Below are positions 9,435-21,832 of a DNA stretch of 64,000 bases, piece by piece. Position numbers and translations under genes: made by a program. Position 1 is the stretch's first letter, and each line of letters starts with the position of its first letter. The stretch is taken from positions 14,926,076 through 14,990,075 of the forward strand of contig NC_044930.1 of the NCBI RefSeq assembly GCF_003576645.1, read 5' to 3'. The notes below the pieces were generated by a model. The model was not told the origin of the DNA. It did no database searches and saw nothing but the letters and a program-made list of their open reading frames with translations. The stretch comes from Ipomoea triloba (taxonomy: Eukaryota; Streptophyta; Magnoliopsida; Solanales; Convolvulaceae).

Positions 9435-12078
9435 CGATACGTAGAGAGGTTCCCATGGGTACTTTGACTGAGGATTTCCCTTCTATATTGTATTTTCTGA
9501 GCAGATCCTTGGTGTATTTCTCCTGATTGATGAAGATGCCTTCCTTAAGCTGTCTCACTTGTAATCCAAGGAAGTAGTTTAGTTCTCCCATCATGCTCAT
9601 CTCGAACTTCCCTTTCATCAATCTGGAGAACTTCTCGCACAAGTCTGGATTGGTGCTTCCAAAAATGATATCGTCCACATAAATTTGCACCAATAAGATG
9701 TGATCCCCGTCCTTAATTCTAAACAATGTTTTGTCCACTAGGCCTTTGGTGAACCCACACTGGAGTAGAAAAGAGGATAAGGTATCATACCAAGCTCTCG
9801 GAGCTTGTTTTAAGCCGTAAAGTGCCTTCTTTAATTTGTATACTTTGTCAGCTCCCACGTCCTTCAAGAAACCCGGAGGTTGTTCAACGTACACCTCTTC
9901 TTCGAGAAGTCCGTTCAGAAAAGCGCTCTTGACATCCATTTGATACACTTTGAAATCTTTGAAGGCGGCATATGCGAGAAAGATGCGTATGGCTTCGAGA
10001 CGTGCCACTGAAGCGAAGGTTTCATCAAAATCTATTCCTTCCTCCTGACAATAGCCTTTTGCAACAAGTCTGGCCTTGTTCCTAACAATAACTCCATCCT
10101 CATTCATCTTGTTTCTGAAAACCCACTTTGTACCAATGACATTCTGATGATGAGGTCTCGGAACTAGTTCCCAAACATCGTTCCGTTCAAACTGATGAAG
10201 TTCCTCTTGCATGGCTTGCACCCAATCTGGATCACATAGAGCCTCATCGATCACCTTAGGCTCTATTTGAGATAGAAAGCAAGCAAACATGCTTTCTCTG
10301 TATGCTGATCTGGTTCGAACTCTGTCACGTACATCTCTAATCACTTGATCAGCAGGGTGACTTCTCAGCCATCTTAGGTCGGGTTGTGGCTCCTCAGTTG
10401 ATACCTCCGTTGTAGGTTGAGATGTGGGATGACCATCTATGAACTGGATTGGATCAACTGAGTCAGGAGCTTTCTTCTTTGTAGACTCTTCATCATCTGA
10501 ATCTGACTGGAGTTCTGCTACGTCTCGAACTATCGACTGCTTGTCTTCGAGAGGTAAGTTTGATCTCTCGATAGACTGTGGCTGATCTTCCTCAGCTGCT
10601 TCCGTTGTCTTTGATGGTTGATCTGTCGATGTCCTTTCATCAAAGGTAACATGTATGGACTCTTCAACCACCAACCTTTCATCAAAGGTAACATGTATGG
10701 ACTCTTCAACCACCAAACTTTCATCAAAGGTAACATGTATGGACTCTTCAACCACCAAACTCCGTTCAAAGGTAACATGTATGGACTCTTCAACCACCAA
10801 ACTCCGTTTGTTGAAGACTCTGAATGACTCTTCAACCACCAAACTCCGTTTGTTGAAGACTCTGAATGCTTTGCTTGTCGATGAGTATCCCAGAAATACT
10901 CCATTATCTGCCTTTTCTTCAAAAGTTCTTCGTTGAGCCTTCCCATTGTTGTAGATATAGCATTTGCACCCGAATGCGTGGAAGTGGCTTACATTCGGTT
11001 TTCTTTCATTCCACAACTCATATGGAGTCTTTCCAACTCCTTTTACGATCAATGACCGATTTTGGGTATAGCACGCTGTGTTGATTGCTTCTGCCCAAAA
11101 TCCTTGTGATATGTTGGCTTGCGAGAGCATGGTCCTTGCGGCTTCTTTGAGAGTTCTGTTTCTTCTTTCAGCAATTCCGTTCTGTTGAGGTGTTCGAGCA
11201 GCTGACAGTTGATGATGAATCCCGTTCTCGTTGCAGTAGCTCTCGATTACTTGATTGACGAACTCTCCACCTTGGTCTGACCGGATCTTTAGTATCGAGA
11301 CATCCTTTTCAACTTGAACTTGCTTCAAAAGATTTGGCAGGGCAACTTTTGTCTCGCTTTTCTTGGTTAAGAACACGGTCCATGTGAATCTTGTGTAGTC
11401 ATCTACTACCACAAGAGTATACTTCTTTCCCTTTATGCTGGGTGGATCCACTGGGCCAAATAAGTCCATGTGAATAAGACTTAATGGTCTAGTGGATGAT
11501 GTCTCGGCTTTGCCCTTGAAGGAGGATTTGATCTGTTTGCAACGTTGACATGCCTCACAAATTTTATCCTTTCGAAACGTCACTTTGGGCAGTCCTTCCA
11601 CTAGGTTCCTCTTAGTAAGCTTGTTGATAGTCTTGAAGTTCAGATGACTAAGCTTACTATGCCAATCCCAGCATAAATCTTCCTTGCTCCTTGCTAGCAT
11701 ACATAGGGATGGTTTTGCAGACCTCCAATCCACTATGTACATGTTTCCTTTCCTTGCTGCTTCCAAGACGACTTCGAGAGATTCCTCGCTCATAATCTGG
11801 CATTTGCCTTTGGTGAAGACAACCTTGTAGCCTTTGTCACAGAACTGGCTTGTACTAAGGAGATTGAACTTGAGCCCTTCAACGTAGGATACTCCCTTAA
11901 TGACCAGCTCATTCTTTTGAATTTCACCAACAGCTTTTGTGCGTCCCTTCTTCTCGTTGTCGCCAAATGTCACCAAGGGACCTTCGATAGGTTGGATGTT
12001 CTCTAGCAATGTTAGATTTCCCGTCATATGTCTCGAACATCCACTGTCAATGAACCACACGTCCCTGGTGTCCTGCAA
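9358..12078 (-). pseudogene. Copia pol: protease, integrase, reverse transcriptase
   Basis: This 906-codon frame carries the aspartic protease ([13 protein letters not shown], residues 8-20), the GAG-pre-integrase HHCC zinc site ([16 protein letters not shown] to CEACQRCKQ, about 136-180), the integrase core (HMDLFGPV with the first Asp, [11 protein letters not shown] with the second, [12 protein letters not shown] with Glu) and RT ([36 protein letters not shown]). All catalytic residues look present. It encodes cDNA synthesis and insertion functions. It is defective because it is out of frame with gag and shifts frame at its C-terminus. A 14-residue repeat is expanded between integrase and RT. 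Confidence 0.88.
10641..10878 (-). repeat. 42-bp in-frame tandem repeat in Copia pol
   Basis: Starts of the shared core fall at 10641, 10683, 10725, 10767, 10809 and 10851, exactly 42 bp apart. It encodes 14-residue units of the [13 protein letters not shown] / [14 protein letters not shown] type. Units differ at a few bases (CTTTCATC versus CTCCGTTC), so it is not a perfect copy array. This short motif is normally present once just after the integrase core. Confidence 0.93.
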
Positions 12079-12083
12079 GGAAA

Positions 12084-13427
12084 TTAAGCAAGTTTAGGTA
12101 CCCAAACTTTGGGTCCTGGTGGGTTAGTGAGTTTAGGCATCCACTTATACCTTATGCCCATTATTCCAGGCCTAGGCGCAATGTAGCCATTGTACGTTTG
12201 ATAATCATAAGGAATGCTAGCAAAAGTTTTGGGCCTCTTTGGTGCATAAATCAACTTAGGTATAGACTTTTCGATCGGCTTATGCACCATGCCTTTCATA
12301 CGCAGTTTGATTATGTGAAATTGCTGAAAGTGAGGTTTCTTCCAGAATTTGTGATTCGATGACCAATCCTCACTAGATGGATAGAGTCTGCCTTTTTCCA
12401 TCCGTGAGTTCCTAACTATGTGGATCTCAGACCTTCCATATTTGCCCTGAGGCGCATTATATGGAATGTAGCTCTTTTTGTACTTGGAATGGCCTTGCGA
12501 GAGATAGCAAGGTGATCTCTCGATAATGTTTACCCGGCCATTCTTCGTAGCTTTCCTATACTTCCCATTGCTGGTGTATAGGGACGGTTTATGAATAGCT
12601 ACTCTGGTCTTTTCTATTGGTCCTTTATGACCTTTATTTGGTTTGGGTTGAGATCCTCCATTTCTTGAAGTTCCCAAACCATTGGTCTGCTTATCTCTCG
12701 AGAGACTGTTCCGACGAAACCCGAGACCGGTTCTGTCATTTGCTGGTCTGTAATCATCCACCATTTTCTCCATAGCTTTGGAGGAATTAGTGTATGATGC
12801 TATGACCTTTCTAAGATTAAGCTCTCTGGTCTCTCGAGCTTTGCACTCTTCAGTCAGTAGGATTACTTTAGCTTCTAACTCACTTACTTTGAGAGTTAGC
12901 TCTGAATTCTCTTTCGAGACGTTCTTAAGCATATCTCTTTCAGCAGTTAGCTTGCTGTTTTCTTCCCTGATTTTGGCATGAGTGGTATTAGCGACTGCGA
13001 GATCCCTTTTAAATGTTTCAAGCATCTCAAAGGGATCTTCATCGCTTCTGAAAGAAGAACAACGAGAGGTAGAAGTAGAGCAGCGAGATGTGGAAGTAGA
13101 GGTTACCTCATTGTCAATTGCCATTAGGCATTGATTCTCTTCTTCCTCGGTGTATAAGCAGATGAGCCCCCTCTCATCCTCTGAGCTGCTGCTGCTTTCA
13201 CTGGAGCTCGACGTCTCGGACTCCTCGATTGTTCTCTCGAGTTCCTCAGCAACAAGCGCCTTTCTGCGCAGATGTTTCTTTGTATCTCCCTTGAAGCCAC
13301 TTTGTGCTGGCTTCTCTTTGGATTCCTCCTTTCTCCTGGAGTCCCTGCCTTCTAGGCCTTGATATTTGCTTACCTTAGGATAAGGACAGTCAGCCTTGAA
13401 GTGCCCGGTCTCCTGCAGTTGTAGCAT
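12084..13427 (-). pseudogene. Copia gag, C-terminal half
   Basis: This 447-codon frame starts within the zinc knuckle (ETGHFKADCPYPK) and runs through a Lys/Glu-rich stretch, an acidic Ser-rich block (SETSSSSESSSSSEDE), a coiled coil (about 130-215) and a basic Gly/Asn/Pro-rich tail. It belongs to the same gag as the 13370-14320 frame but is displaced by one base near 13400. The frame ends a few bases before pol begins in another frame. Confidence 0.75.
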
Positions 13428-14320
13428 AGACCTTGATCTTCTTCCTCCATTCTTTTGGACGTGTATTTCTCATTTTTCCTTCTTGAGGAGGAAGGTGAAC
13501 TTGTATTGCTTTCCGGTGTCTTCTTCATGAACTTCCTGAATTTTCTTATGAAGAAAGCAAACTGTTCGTCAGATAAAAAATCAGTGGGATTAGAATCTGA
13601 CCTTGAGGAGGTGGTTGGTTGGTCTGCAACCAGTGCCACATTCCGTCTGTCCACCACATCCTCATCTCTCGGAAACATCTCAAATTCGAAGGCTTTGAGA
13701 TCTCTGAATAGTTGGTCGGTTGTGGTGTTCTTCAAATCCCTGTGATCACGCATTGTGATCACCTTCATTTCCCACTCCTTGGTAAGGCCTCGTAAGACCT
13801 TCAGGTTTAGCTCCTTTTGTGGAATCTCCTTCTCGAGATCACTGATCTCTATTGATAGCTTCATGAAACGAGATTCCATGCTGTCGATGCTTTCCCCTGG
13901 CTTCATCTTGAAGTCCTCGAACTTCTTCATGGCCACGGTAAGCTTGTTCTCCTTCTCCTGTTCATCACCTTCACCAATTAACATCAAAGTATCCCATACC
14001 TCTTTCGCCGTTTTGCACTTTCTTACTTTTGGAAAGATGGTTTCGTCTATAGCTCTGAAGAGAATATCCTTGGCAATGTTGTCCAAGTTGTTTCTCTTCC
14101 TATCATCACTTGTCCATTCTTCCCTAGGTTTGGGGACATACTTTGGTGTATCTCTGGTTTGCTCAGCAGCCGTGTTTACCATCATGATCTTGACTGGTCC
14201 AGATGTTATAACTTCGGCCATCTCATCATGGAGGGCTGATAGATACGCAAGCATGCGTGTTTTCCAGTCATCAAACCTGCTAAGATCAAAGAGAAGATGT
14301 CTCGACAACATGCTGTCCAT
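13370..14320 (-). pseudogene. Copia gag, N-terminal half
   Basis: MDSMLSRHLLFDLSRFDDWK is the SIRE-type gag opening, followed by ILFRAIDETIFPKVRKCKTA, KEVWDTLMLIGEG and KVLRGLTKEWEMKV, the UBN2-like capsid fold. Near residue 300 the first half of a CCHC knuckle (CYNCRRPG) is followed by a one-base deletion that moves the second half into the next frame. Capsid forms the particle in which reverse transcription occurs; this copy is broken. Confidence 0.85.
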
Positions 14321-14419
14321 ATTTAAAATTTATCTCGTGCTTTGAAAATATTTTCAAAGGATTTTTCAAAGAAGGATCTCTAGGCAATATAAACAAAGGT
14401 TTATATCGATCAGAGAACT

Positions 14420-14433
14420 AGCTCTGATACCAA
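14420..14433 (-). promoter_or_regulatory. Copia primer binding site (initiator tRNA-Met)
   Basis: On the minus strand TTGGTATCAGAGCT follows the LTR end by one base. It is complementary to the 3' end of initiator tRNA-Met, the usual primer for plant Copia elements, and fixes the 5' LTR boundary. Confidence 0.92.
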
Positions 14434-14434
14434 T

Positions 14435-16077
14435 TGTTGGTCCCAAGGGGATGGGGTACAAGTATAGGGGGGGGGGTGAATAGACTTGTATAAGATTTTG
14501 CAAATCTTTTCGACCTCTCGTGTGTATTGAACTTAGGATGTTTAGGTTCGATACCTCACGAGGTGAAGACAAAGTTTTATGCGCAGCGGAAATGTTATCC
14601 CCTTTTAGTTAGCACGAGTTTGAGTTAGTTCGAGAGGTGTGTTTATATGTAGTGCAATCGAGAGGTTAGCGAGAGATAAAAGCAGTAAGTAAATGCAAGA
14701 GAGATTTTTAAGTGGTTTGGCCAACCCGCCTACGTCCACTCTTCTTCCAGAAACTCCCTGGAAGGATTGCACTAAAAACTTCCCTTTTTAGTACAATATC
14801 GAGCGCTTGAGCTTTGATCACGAAGCCCGCCTCAAGCCTCAGGTTTTTCGCCCCGCTTCTTGTTACTCCACCTCTCGAGCACTTGACCTTTGATCACCAA
14901 GCCCGCGTCAAGCCTCAGGTTTCTTTCACTCGGACAGCTGCCAGGTTACTCCACCTCTCTTGCTTAATCCAAAGCAAGGTGTTTTTGGTTGTCACAGTTG
15001 AATGTAACAGACTCCAATCTGACCACAAGCTATCGTTGAATCAACTTCGGTGTAGAGCAGCTTCGGTCACCTTCTAGATATATAACAGTTTAAGCTTTGT
15101 AACTCTCTCAAACACTAAGATGTGTTTTCTCGCTGTTTTGAATATCAGGATGATATTCCAAGTTAGGCACTTGCACTTGAACGTTTTAGTCAGACACCTC
15201 TTAAGAATTTCGAACTGGTTAACCCCGAACTTTTTAACTCCTTAACCCCCATCGCTTTGTGTCTTCACGTCCTTTTTATATGAGAGTAGAGGAATAATTC
15301 CGTTGGAGGGAAAATTATTCCGTTTGAAATTTGTCTCCCATGCTGATCATGGGTCTTGCATATTTTCAGCATATTTCATGGAGTGGTGATCTTGTAACTT
15401 GAACCTCTTTGTCTTGTAGTGAATATTCCATAGTTCACTTTCTTGAGTCCATGCTCCACTTTCGTCTTTTGGTAAAAGTTACTCTTTTTATATTCCCATT
15501 ATTCCTTGTTTGTAGGGAATCAGACCACTTCAGCATTGGTGCACCTTTTGACCGTTTGTGGTGGAAATCTGACGTGTCATCCATTTCCGCCCATTTTGAA
15601 ATCCTCACGTTCGGCACCTCTATCTCCATGATATTCTTCTTCTCCAAACTTTAAGTATGCTTCCTGACCGTCATTCAGCTTCGTTGGAGAATTGTTAGTG
15701 TATCGAGACCAAGGTTGATATCTTGATTGCTTGATGTCTCGTACTCAAATATCGAGAGGTCTATCTCTCGAACTCTGTTTATGTCTCGAACTAGATAGCT
15801 GTATCGAGAGGTCCTACTTCTCGAACTCTGCTTATGTCTCGAGACTTAGTTGATGTCTCGCAGACCCTTATTCCTCCAGTGTTGTCCCATGCTTACTTCT
15901 GATCTGTCTATATGATTACAACACGAGACTTCTAAGATGTTCAAACATGTTTACCTTAAGCTTAAATATTTTCCGAGTTGAGCTCAAAGTTACCCGGTTG
16001 TATTTTCGCTCTTGGTTTACTTGTCGAACTTACAGCGTTTTGCCTATGTGTCGAGACTTGGGGATTTCTACTTAACA
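14435..16077 (-). mobile_element. 5' LTR of the SIRE-like Copia element
   Basis: The LTR is 1643 bp, with + strand ends TGTTGG and TTAACA. The PBS side is at 14434. Short repeats of TATCGAGAGGTC / ATGTCTCGAAC (15700-15870) lie in the minus-strand upstream part (U3) and may be promoter repeats. It contains no coding frame. The partner 3' LTR is missing. Confidence 0.8.
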
Positions 16078-16230
16078 GTTGGTATCATCAAAACCTATTA
16101 CATGATGTTCCTAACAGAATGGTTCTGCATCCACCAATGGAATGTCTATTAACCTGCTCTCCCCTTGTAAAACAACAACATAATTATTAGACTCTCACTT
16201 CTTCAACCAATTCTTTACCTTTAATTTCTA

Positions 16231-16780
16231 CTAGTCCTGAACTTGGCTCGTTCCTCCTACCAGTGCATTGAACTGATTATTGACTGCTACCTTCTCTTTT
16301 ACCTTCCCTTTCCGAGGAGGTCTCTTATTGGTGACGTTTTTTTCGCTTTGTTTCCTATTAACTAACATCCATGGCCCAAACTTCTTCTCATGGGAGCTTT
16401 CATCTATAACTGACATTTGGCCTTGCTCATGTTCTTCCATTCAACCCTCTATGGCTACCTCCTATGTGGTTCCACTACACTTACATATTTTAGGGAAACC
16501 GGTATTTCTATGTCCAACAGAGCCACATTTGAAGTAAACAATATGGAACCCCTCATATTCAATAATTTGTAACCTATGCCAAATTTGGACTTGAGTAACA
16601 AGTGACTTTTCCAAGTCATCCACCACCACAGCCCAGGCAAACTTATCACTCTCCACTGTTGTCGTCGTCCTGTCAAGTTTCAATAGCTTTCCCACACTCG
16701 ATATGATCATTTTAATCACATCATCTCCAATTGATTTGTGCAACAGACTAGCTAAAACAACATGGGAAATCTTATGCAAT
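16231..16780 (-). pseudogene. LINE ORF1 fragment (DUF4283 and zinc knuckle)
   Basis: The frame 16462-16779 reads IGDDVIKMIISSVGKLLKLD, TTTVESDKFAWAVVVDDLEK, IIEYEGFHIVYFKCGSVGH, the DUF4283/zf-CCHC_4 arrangement of plant LINE ORF1. The 16231-16440 frame continues with KKFGPWMLVNRK, which normally follows the zinc finger. The knuckle is degraded (first Cys replaced in YFKCG). Frames differ, and 5' and 3' parts are absent. It would have been an RNA-binding chaperone. Confidence 0.75.
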
Positions 16781-17520
16781 CATCATGAGGGAAATTCCCT
16801 AGTAAAATAATCAAAATTACAAACGGCCCAAACATAATTGGAAAGTCCCAATCATATACACAAAGAAAACCTATGAATTCGTACACTATAACTTTATTAC
16901 ATAACTCTTTAATTACTCTTCAACAAGATCAGTAAATATATTATAGTAATGTCACTTTTAACAAAAATTAATTAAGTTTGATCGACTCATCAAAGGTCTT
17001 CAAAATTGTATTAAGAAGACTTAATTTATTTTAATATGAAAATTGTTAGGATATGATTTTTATTTTCGATCATAACTATCTATAACAATACTTATCTTTA
17101 CTACTACTTTTATCACAAGTTGAAAATACTCATTTTGATTTTATTTAAATAATCAAATGTACCAATCATTATATCATGGATCATGGTTCACCTTGTAAGG
17201 TGAATCACTAATATAAAGTTCATTTTAATAAATATGCTAAAGGTTCATTTTAGTGCATAGAATACTCAAATTTTAATGTTCATTTTTTATATATTGAATG
17301 TTCATTATTTAATATACTATCAAAAATTAAACTTTCAGTATATTAAAAATGAACATTTAGTATACTAAAAATAAACGTTTATTCATGGTCAGACATGAAA
17401 AATGTTAATACTATCTAATCGTATTTATATTTTGATATAGCATAATTTAAAATATCAAAATCAATAACTATTTGAGATTCAACTAAAATTTAAATTTAGT
17501 TCAGATTTCAAGTATTAGTT
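16781..17520. other. AT-rich intergenic stretch
   Basis: No coding frame is seen. Between 17215 and 17395 variants of TTCATTTT / AAAATGAA and TAGTATACTAAA recur in both orientations, suggesting an eroded AT-rich foldback element, but no boundaries can be set. Confidence 0.4.
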
Positions 17521-17524
17521 CGAA

Positions 17525-17664
17525 TGATGAGAACTGAATATTGTATAGATTGAGTTCTGTAAATACAATGACAAGGAATAGGAGATATATATACAAGAGG
17601 AGACTCAGGTAGAGTAGAATTGATAGTCCTAATATGACTCAGCTCAGACACATAGAGTCCTAAT
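17525..17664 (-). mobile_element. 3' LTR remnant of second Copia element
   Basis: It lies immediately downstream (minus strand) of the PPT. It reads TATTAGGACTC onward and carries TATATATCTCC, consistent with the short LTRs of several plant Copia groups. The 5' LTR is not recognisable, so the outer boundary is a guess. Confidence 0.45.
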
Positions 17665-20600
17665 ACTCCCCCTCAAGCGTAGGTAAATTCATAACCTGAA
17701 GCTTGTCTCTAAGAAAACAAAATCTAGGACTGGGCAAAGCTTTCGTAAAGATGTCAGCTAGTTGATCTTTTGTTGAAATAAAGTTCACCTAAATGTCTCC
17801 ATTGGCAATTCTGTCTTGAACAAAGTGATAGTCAATCTCCACGTGCTTGGTTCTGGCATGAAAAATCGGATTTGCACACATGTACGTAGCACCAAGATTG
17901 TCACACCATAATTTGGGAGCAGGAATGCCATCAATGTTGATTTCACGCAGTAAAGACATGATCCATATCACCTTAGCACAGACATCTGCCAAAGCTTTAT
18001 ACTCTGCCTCTGTGGAAGACCTCGCAACTGTTTTTTGTTTCTTGCACACCCAAGAGATAAGATTGATGCCAAGAAACACTGTATATCCACTAGTAGAGTT
18101 ACGAGACTCAGGACAACCATCCCAATAAGAATCAGAGAAAACATGGAGTTCTCTAGATTTTGATTGAGTCACACGCAAGCCGAAGAGTAGAGTTCCCTTG
18201 ACATACCTGAGCACTCGTTTCAATTGTTCCCAATGAGACACAGTTGGGGTATGCATATGTTGACACAGTTGATTGACCGCAAAGGACAGATCTGGTCGTG
18301 TAATAGTGAGATATTGGAGAGCACCAGCCAGACTTCTGTATTTCGTTGGATCTTCATATGACTCTGTGCTTATCAATGGAGATTTGGATGCAGAAATAGG
18401 AGTGGCGAGAGGCTTACAATCAGTCATACCAGCCCGCTTCAAGATGTTTGTCATATATCGTTGCTGAGAGAGAATAACACCATTGCTAGTTTTGACTAAC
18501 TCAATGCCAAGAAAGAGACCAAGCTCACCAAGATCTCTAATCTTAAAAGTAGTAGATAATTTGGAAAGTATATCAGACAGTAGGGACTGATCATTCCCCA
18601 TCACTAATATATCATCAACATAGACCAACAGATACACACATGCAGAACCACGAGAGTAATAGAATAAGGACACATCTGTCTTTGAAGTTGTAAATCCAAC
18701 CAAGAGTAAAAACATATGCAACCGATTAAACCAAGCCCGTGGAGCTTGCTTTAAGCCATATAAGGAGCGTTTCAACAGACATACATGATCAAGCAACTGA
18801 GTGTCTACATACCCAGGTGGTTGACGCATATAAACAGTTTCATTCAAATGACCATTCAGAAAAGCATTGTGTATGTCAAGTTGCCTAATCACCCAACCTG
18901 AAGAAATAGCCAAACTCAAGAGCAACCGGACTGTAGTGGGTTTAACAACTGGACTAAATGTGTCAAAAAAGTCCTGACCAGGAACCTGATTAAAACCATT
19001 TGCCACAAGTCTAGCCTTATGTCTCTCTATTGAACCATCAGCTTTACGTTTAGTACGAAAAACCCACTTACAGCCAATCACATTCATACCTGAGCAAGGG
19101 GGAACCAGAACCCAAGTCTGATTTTGCAAAAGTGCATTGAATTCTTGATCCATTGCCTCACGCCATTCAGAAAATTTGACAGCCTGAGTGTAGCACGTGG
19201 GCTCAGGAGGACAAACTTGAGCAGACAGAGCCAAGAGCGGGGCCACAGACCGACTCCTAGTAGCCATCGCATGGGATCGAACAGCCGGACGGGTGGACTT
19301 GCCACGGGGACGTCCTCTTTGGCGAGTAGGTGCAGCAGCAGTGGCAGCAGGAGGATCAACCTGATCACATGCAGTAGGAGGTGACGGCAACAGTTGCAAA
19401 ATTGATTCAGCCCACGGTCTCTGCACAGGAGGAGGTGACTGCAAATGAACCTTACTAACAAAAGGAAACACAGATTCGTCAAAGTGCACATGTCTGCAAA
19501 CATAAATCTTATTAGTCTGTAGGTCCATGCATTTGTACCCCCTAAAGGATTCAGGCTAACCTAAGAAGACACAGGGAGATGATCGATATGACATTTTATG
19601 GAGATTATAGGGACGCAAGTGAGGATAACAAAGACAATCAAACACACAAAGAAAGGAGTATGAGGGAGAGGATTTATGTAACACCATGTGAGGACTAGAG
19701 TTCTGCAGCACAATTGATGGCATTTTATTAATTAAGTAAATAGCAGTTTCAAAGGCAAAATCCCAAAAACGAGACGGAATAGACGCACGAGCCATAAGAG
19801 TAAGACCTGTTTCAACAATGTGTCTATGTTTCATTTCAACACGGCCATTCTGCTCATGAGTATAAGCACATGACTGCCTATGATTAATTCCTAACTGAAC
19901 AAAGAGAGCATGCAATTTTTTGTATTCAACTCCTAAATCATATTGAATGGATTTAATTTTGCGATTAAAGGAGCGTTCAACCAAGGCACGAAATTTATCA
20001 AAGATGGCATATAAGTCTGACTTCAATTTCATAGGATAATACCATGTGTAACGAGAATGATCATCAACAAAGAGGACAAAATAACGATACCCAGAAGAAG
20101 ACAAAATAGGAGCTGGTCCCCAAATATCAATATAAATTAAATCAAGAACATTCAAACTAATAGAGTCTACACGTGACAGTGGGAATCGAGCAGATTTGCC
20201 CAACTGACATGCGGAGCATAAAGTAGAAGTACAACGAGTATGACTATTGGAACTGCTAACAGAACAAAAAGGAAGAATACGATTTAAGACTCGTTGATGA
20301 GGATGACCCAAACGATCATGCCACACGGAAGAGGATGCACGAGAGGAGACAAAGGCTTGAGGACTGACTTTTGGAACGGGCAACGTGTATAGGCCACCTG
20401 AACCGCAGAGGAGGATTTCCTTGGTTGTTAAATCCTTCACAACAAAAAAAGACGGATGAAACTCAAAAAAGACATTGTTATCTTTAGTAAAACGCTGAAC
20501 AGACAAAAGAGATGAAGATAGACTAGGAACATGTAAGATTTCAGACATCCTAAAAATCCTAGAAGGAGTATGAATAGAAGCATGACCAGTACGACTAATA

Positions 20601-20763
20601 AGTAAACTCATACCATCACCAACACGCAGAGTATCATCACCATTGTACTCCTTAGAAGTAGATAACGCTGCAATATCTGGAGTGGCGTGATTAGTTGCCC
20701 CAGTATCCGGGATCCAAAGATGCGAATCAGAAGCAATCGGTTAAACCCATCCAGTACAAGTTG
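17660..20763 (-). pseudogene. Second Ty1/Copia pol, two nonsense codons
   Basis: One frame of about 1030 codons covers the protease ([12 protein letters not shown], near 20740), GAG-pre-integrase ([16 protein letters not shown] to CSACQLGK), integrase ([33 protein letters not shown]), RT ([38 protein letters not shown]) and RNase H (VFSDSYWDGC, STEAEYKAL, LWCDN). It is interrupted only by a TAG at 19556-19558 and a TAG at 17789-17791, after which LADIFTKALP and the stop at 17660-17662 follow. Integrase also has substitutions beside its second Asp. There is no gag upstream, so the element is 5'-deleted. The group may be Ale/Retrofit-like, uncertain. Confidence 0.85.
17664..17676 (-). promoter_or_regulatory. 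Polypurine tract of second Copia element
   Basis: The minus strand reads GCTTGAGGGGGAG, overlapping the last pol codons (LEGEY then stop). Plus-strand priming sites of this form precede the 3' LTR in many plant Copia elements. Confidence 0.75.
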
Positions 20764-21256
20764 AAGAGTTTCATTTCCAGAGCTTAGTATGGTTGATTTG
20801 TTATCTAACTTAAAATCATGATTGGAAGTGGTAATATGGATGTTTGAATTCCATTGAAAAAATGTATGAGAAGAACTGAAGAAGGCTCAAAGATACTGGA
20901 AGGTTTGAATTAGATCCCTTGTGTATACATGAAGACTAGACTAAGATTTGACCGGTGGACTGATTAGGCGACTCGCAATTTACTTCTGCAATGACTTTAG
21001 GGGTAGGATCCTATTATAAGCTTATAATTAGCTTGATGAAATTGGAATCACTTAAATATTAAAAAAAAAATTAAGGAGTTGAAGAGTTTCAATATACTTA
21101 ACTCTTTTGATATTTGTTAAATAAATTCAGAATTTTATCATTTACCATGAATGATTATTAAAATCCAAATAATGCACATGTACACTTCACGTGACATCCA
21201 ATTTAGTGCTCACAATTTATGACTTGATTGATTTAAGTGTTTACCTACCTTGATTG

Positions 21257-21641
21257 AAAATTTAGGAGTGCCATTTCAGTCTTTTGTTTGGTTTTTTTTC
21301 TTTTTTAGTTTCGATTTTAGTTTTTCAGTTTTAGAAAAAAATTAAATCATTCGGTTTAATATTAGAGTTCGGTTCAGTTTCACTGCGGTTTGCAACGGTT
21401 CGATTTTCGATTCGGTTTAAGACCTCCCAATTTCAACATTTCCTAAGCGACAAGGCAGTCAAGGGGCATCGCAACTTAACAGGACGTCGTAATAACTATG
21501 CATGAAACATCACATAACCTAAATTCAAAGTCTAATATCTAAATATTAAATACCAACCTAACAAATTAACAATTCAAACAAAATAAAATATAAAATAAAA
21601 TTATAATTTTAATTCTAGAACTCGAATGAATTTTCAGTGGA

Positions 21642-21682
<41 letters not shown>

Positions 21683-21832
21683 TATATATATATATTTATA
21701 TTTAATTAAAAAAAACCGTTCGATTTTCGGTTCGATTTTTAACCGAATCGATCAATTTTTCAATTTTAAATCAAATCGAATCGAACTTCTTCAATTCGGT
21801 TCGGATTACCCGAACCATTTTGCCCATCCCTA
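21257..21832. mobile_element. Probable hAT-like MITE, one end recognisable
   Basis: The right end reads TTTTGCCCATCCCTA, inverse of the TAGGGATGGGCAA termini common in plant hAT MITEs. TTCGGTTCGGATT and ATTCGGTTTAAGAC-type repeats occur in both orientations around an AT core, forming subterminal inverted repeats. The left terminus is not clear. Confidence 0.5.
21640..21702. repeat. TA-rich microsatellite
   Basis: (TA)n interrupted by TATTTATA units, in the centre of the MITE-like element. Confidence 0.9.

Larger units (their letters stand above)
8895..16077 (-). mobile_element. SIRE-like Ty1/Copia element, 3' end missing
   Basis: The order on the minus strand is 5' LTR (14435-16077), PBS, gag with zinc knuckle, protease, integrase, RT and RNase H, the Copia order. 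A long gag with a Ser/Glu-rich tail and the protease box [13 protein letters not shown] point to the SIRE/Maximus group. The element stops inside RNase H at 8895 where the LINE begins; the rest of RNase H, the PPT and the 3' LTR are not found below the LINE. Three frame breaks (near 13400, 12080 and 9435) make it defective. Confidence 0.85.

Noticed and set aside
13755..14345. 196-residue + strand frame opposite Copia gag
   Set aside because: Shadow of the gag frame on the other strand; Ser/Phe-rich composition as expected from reverse translation, no domain.
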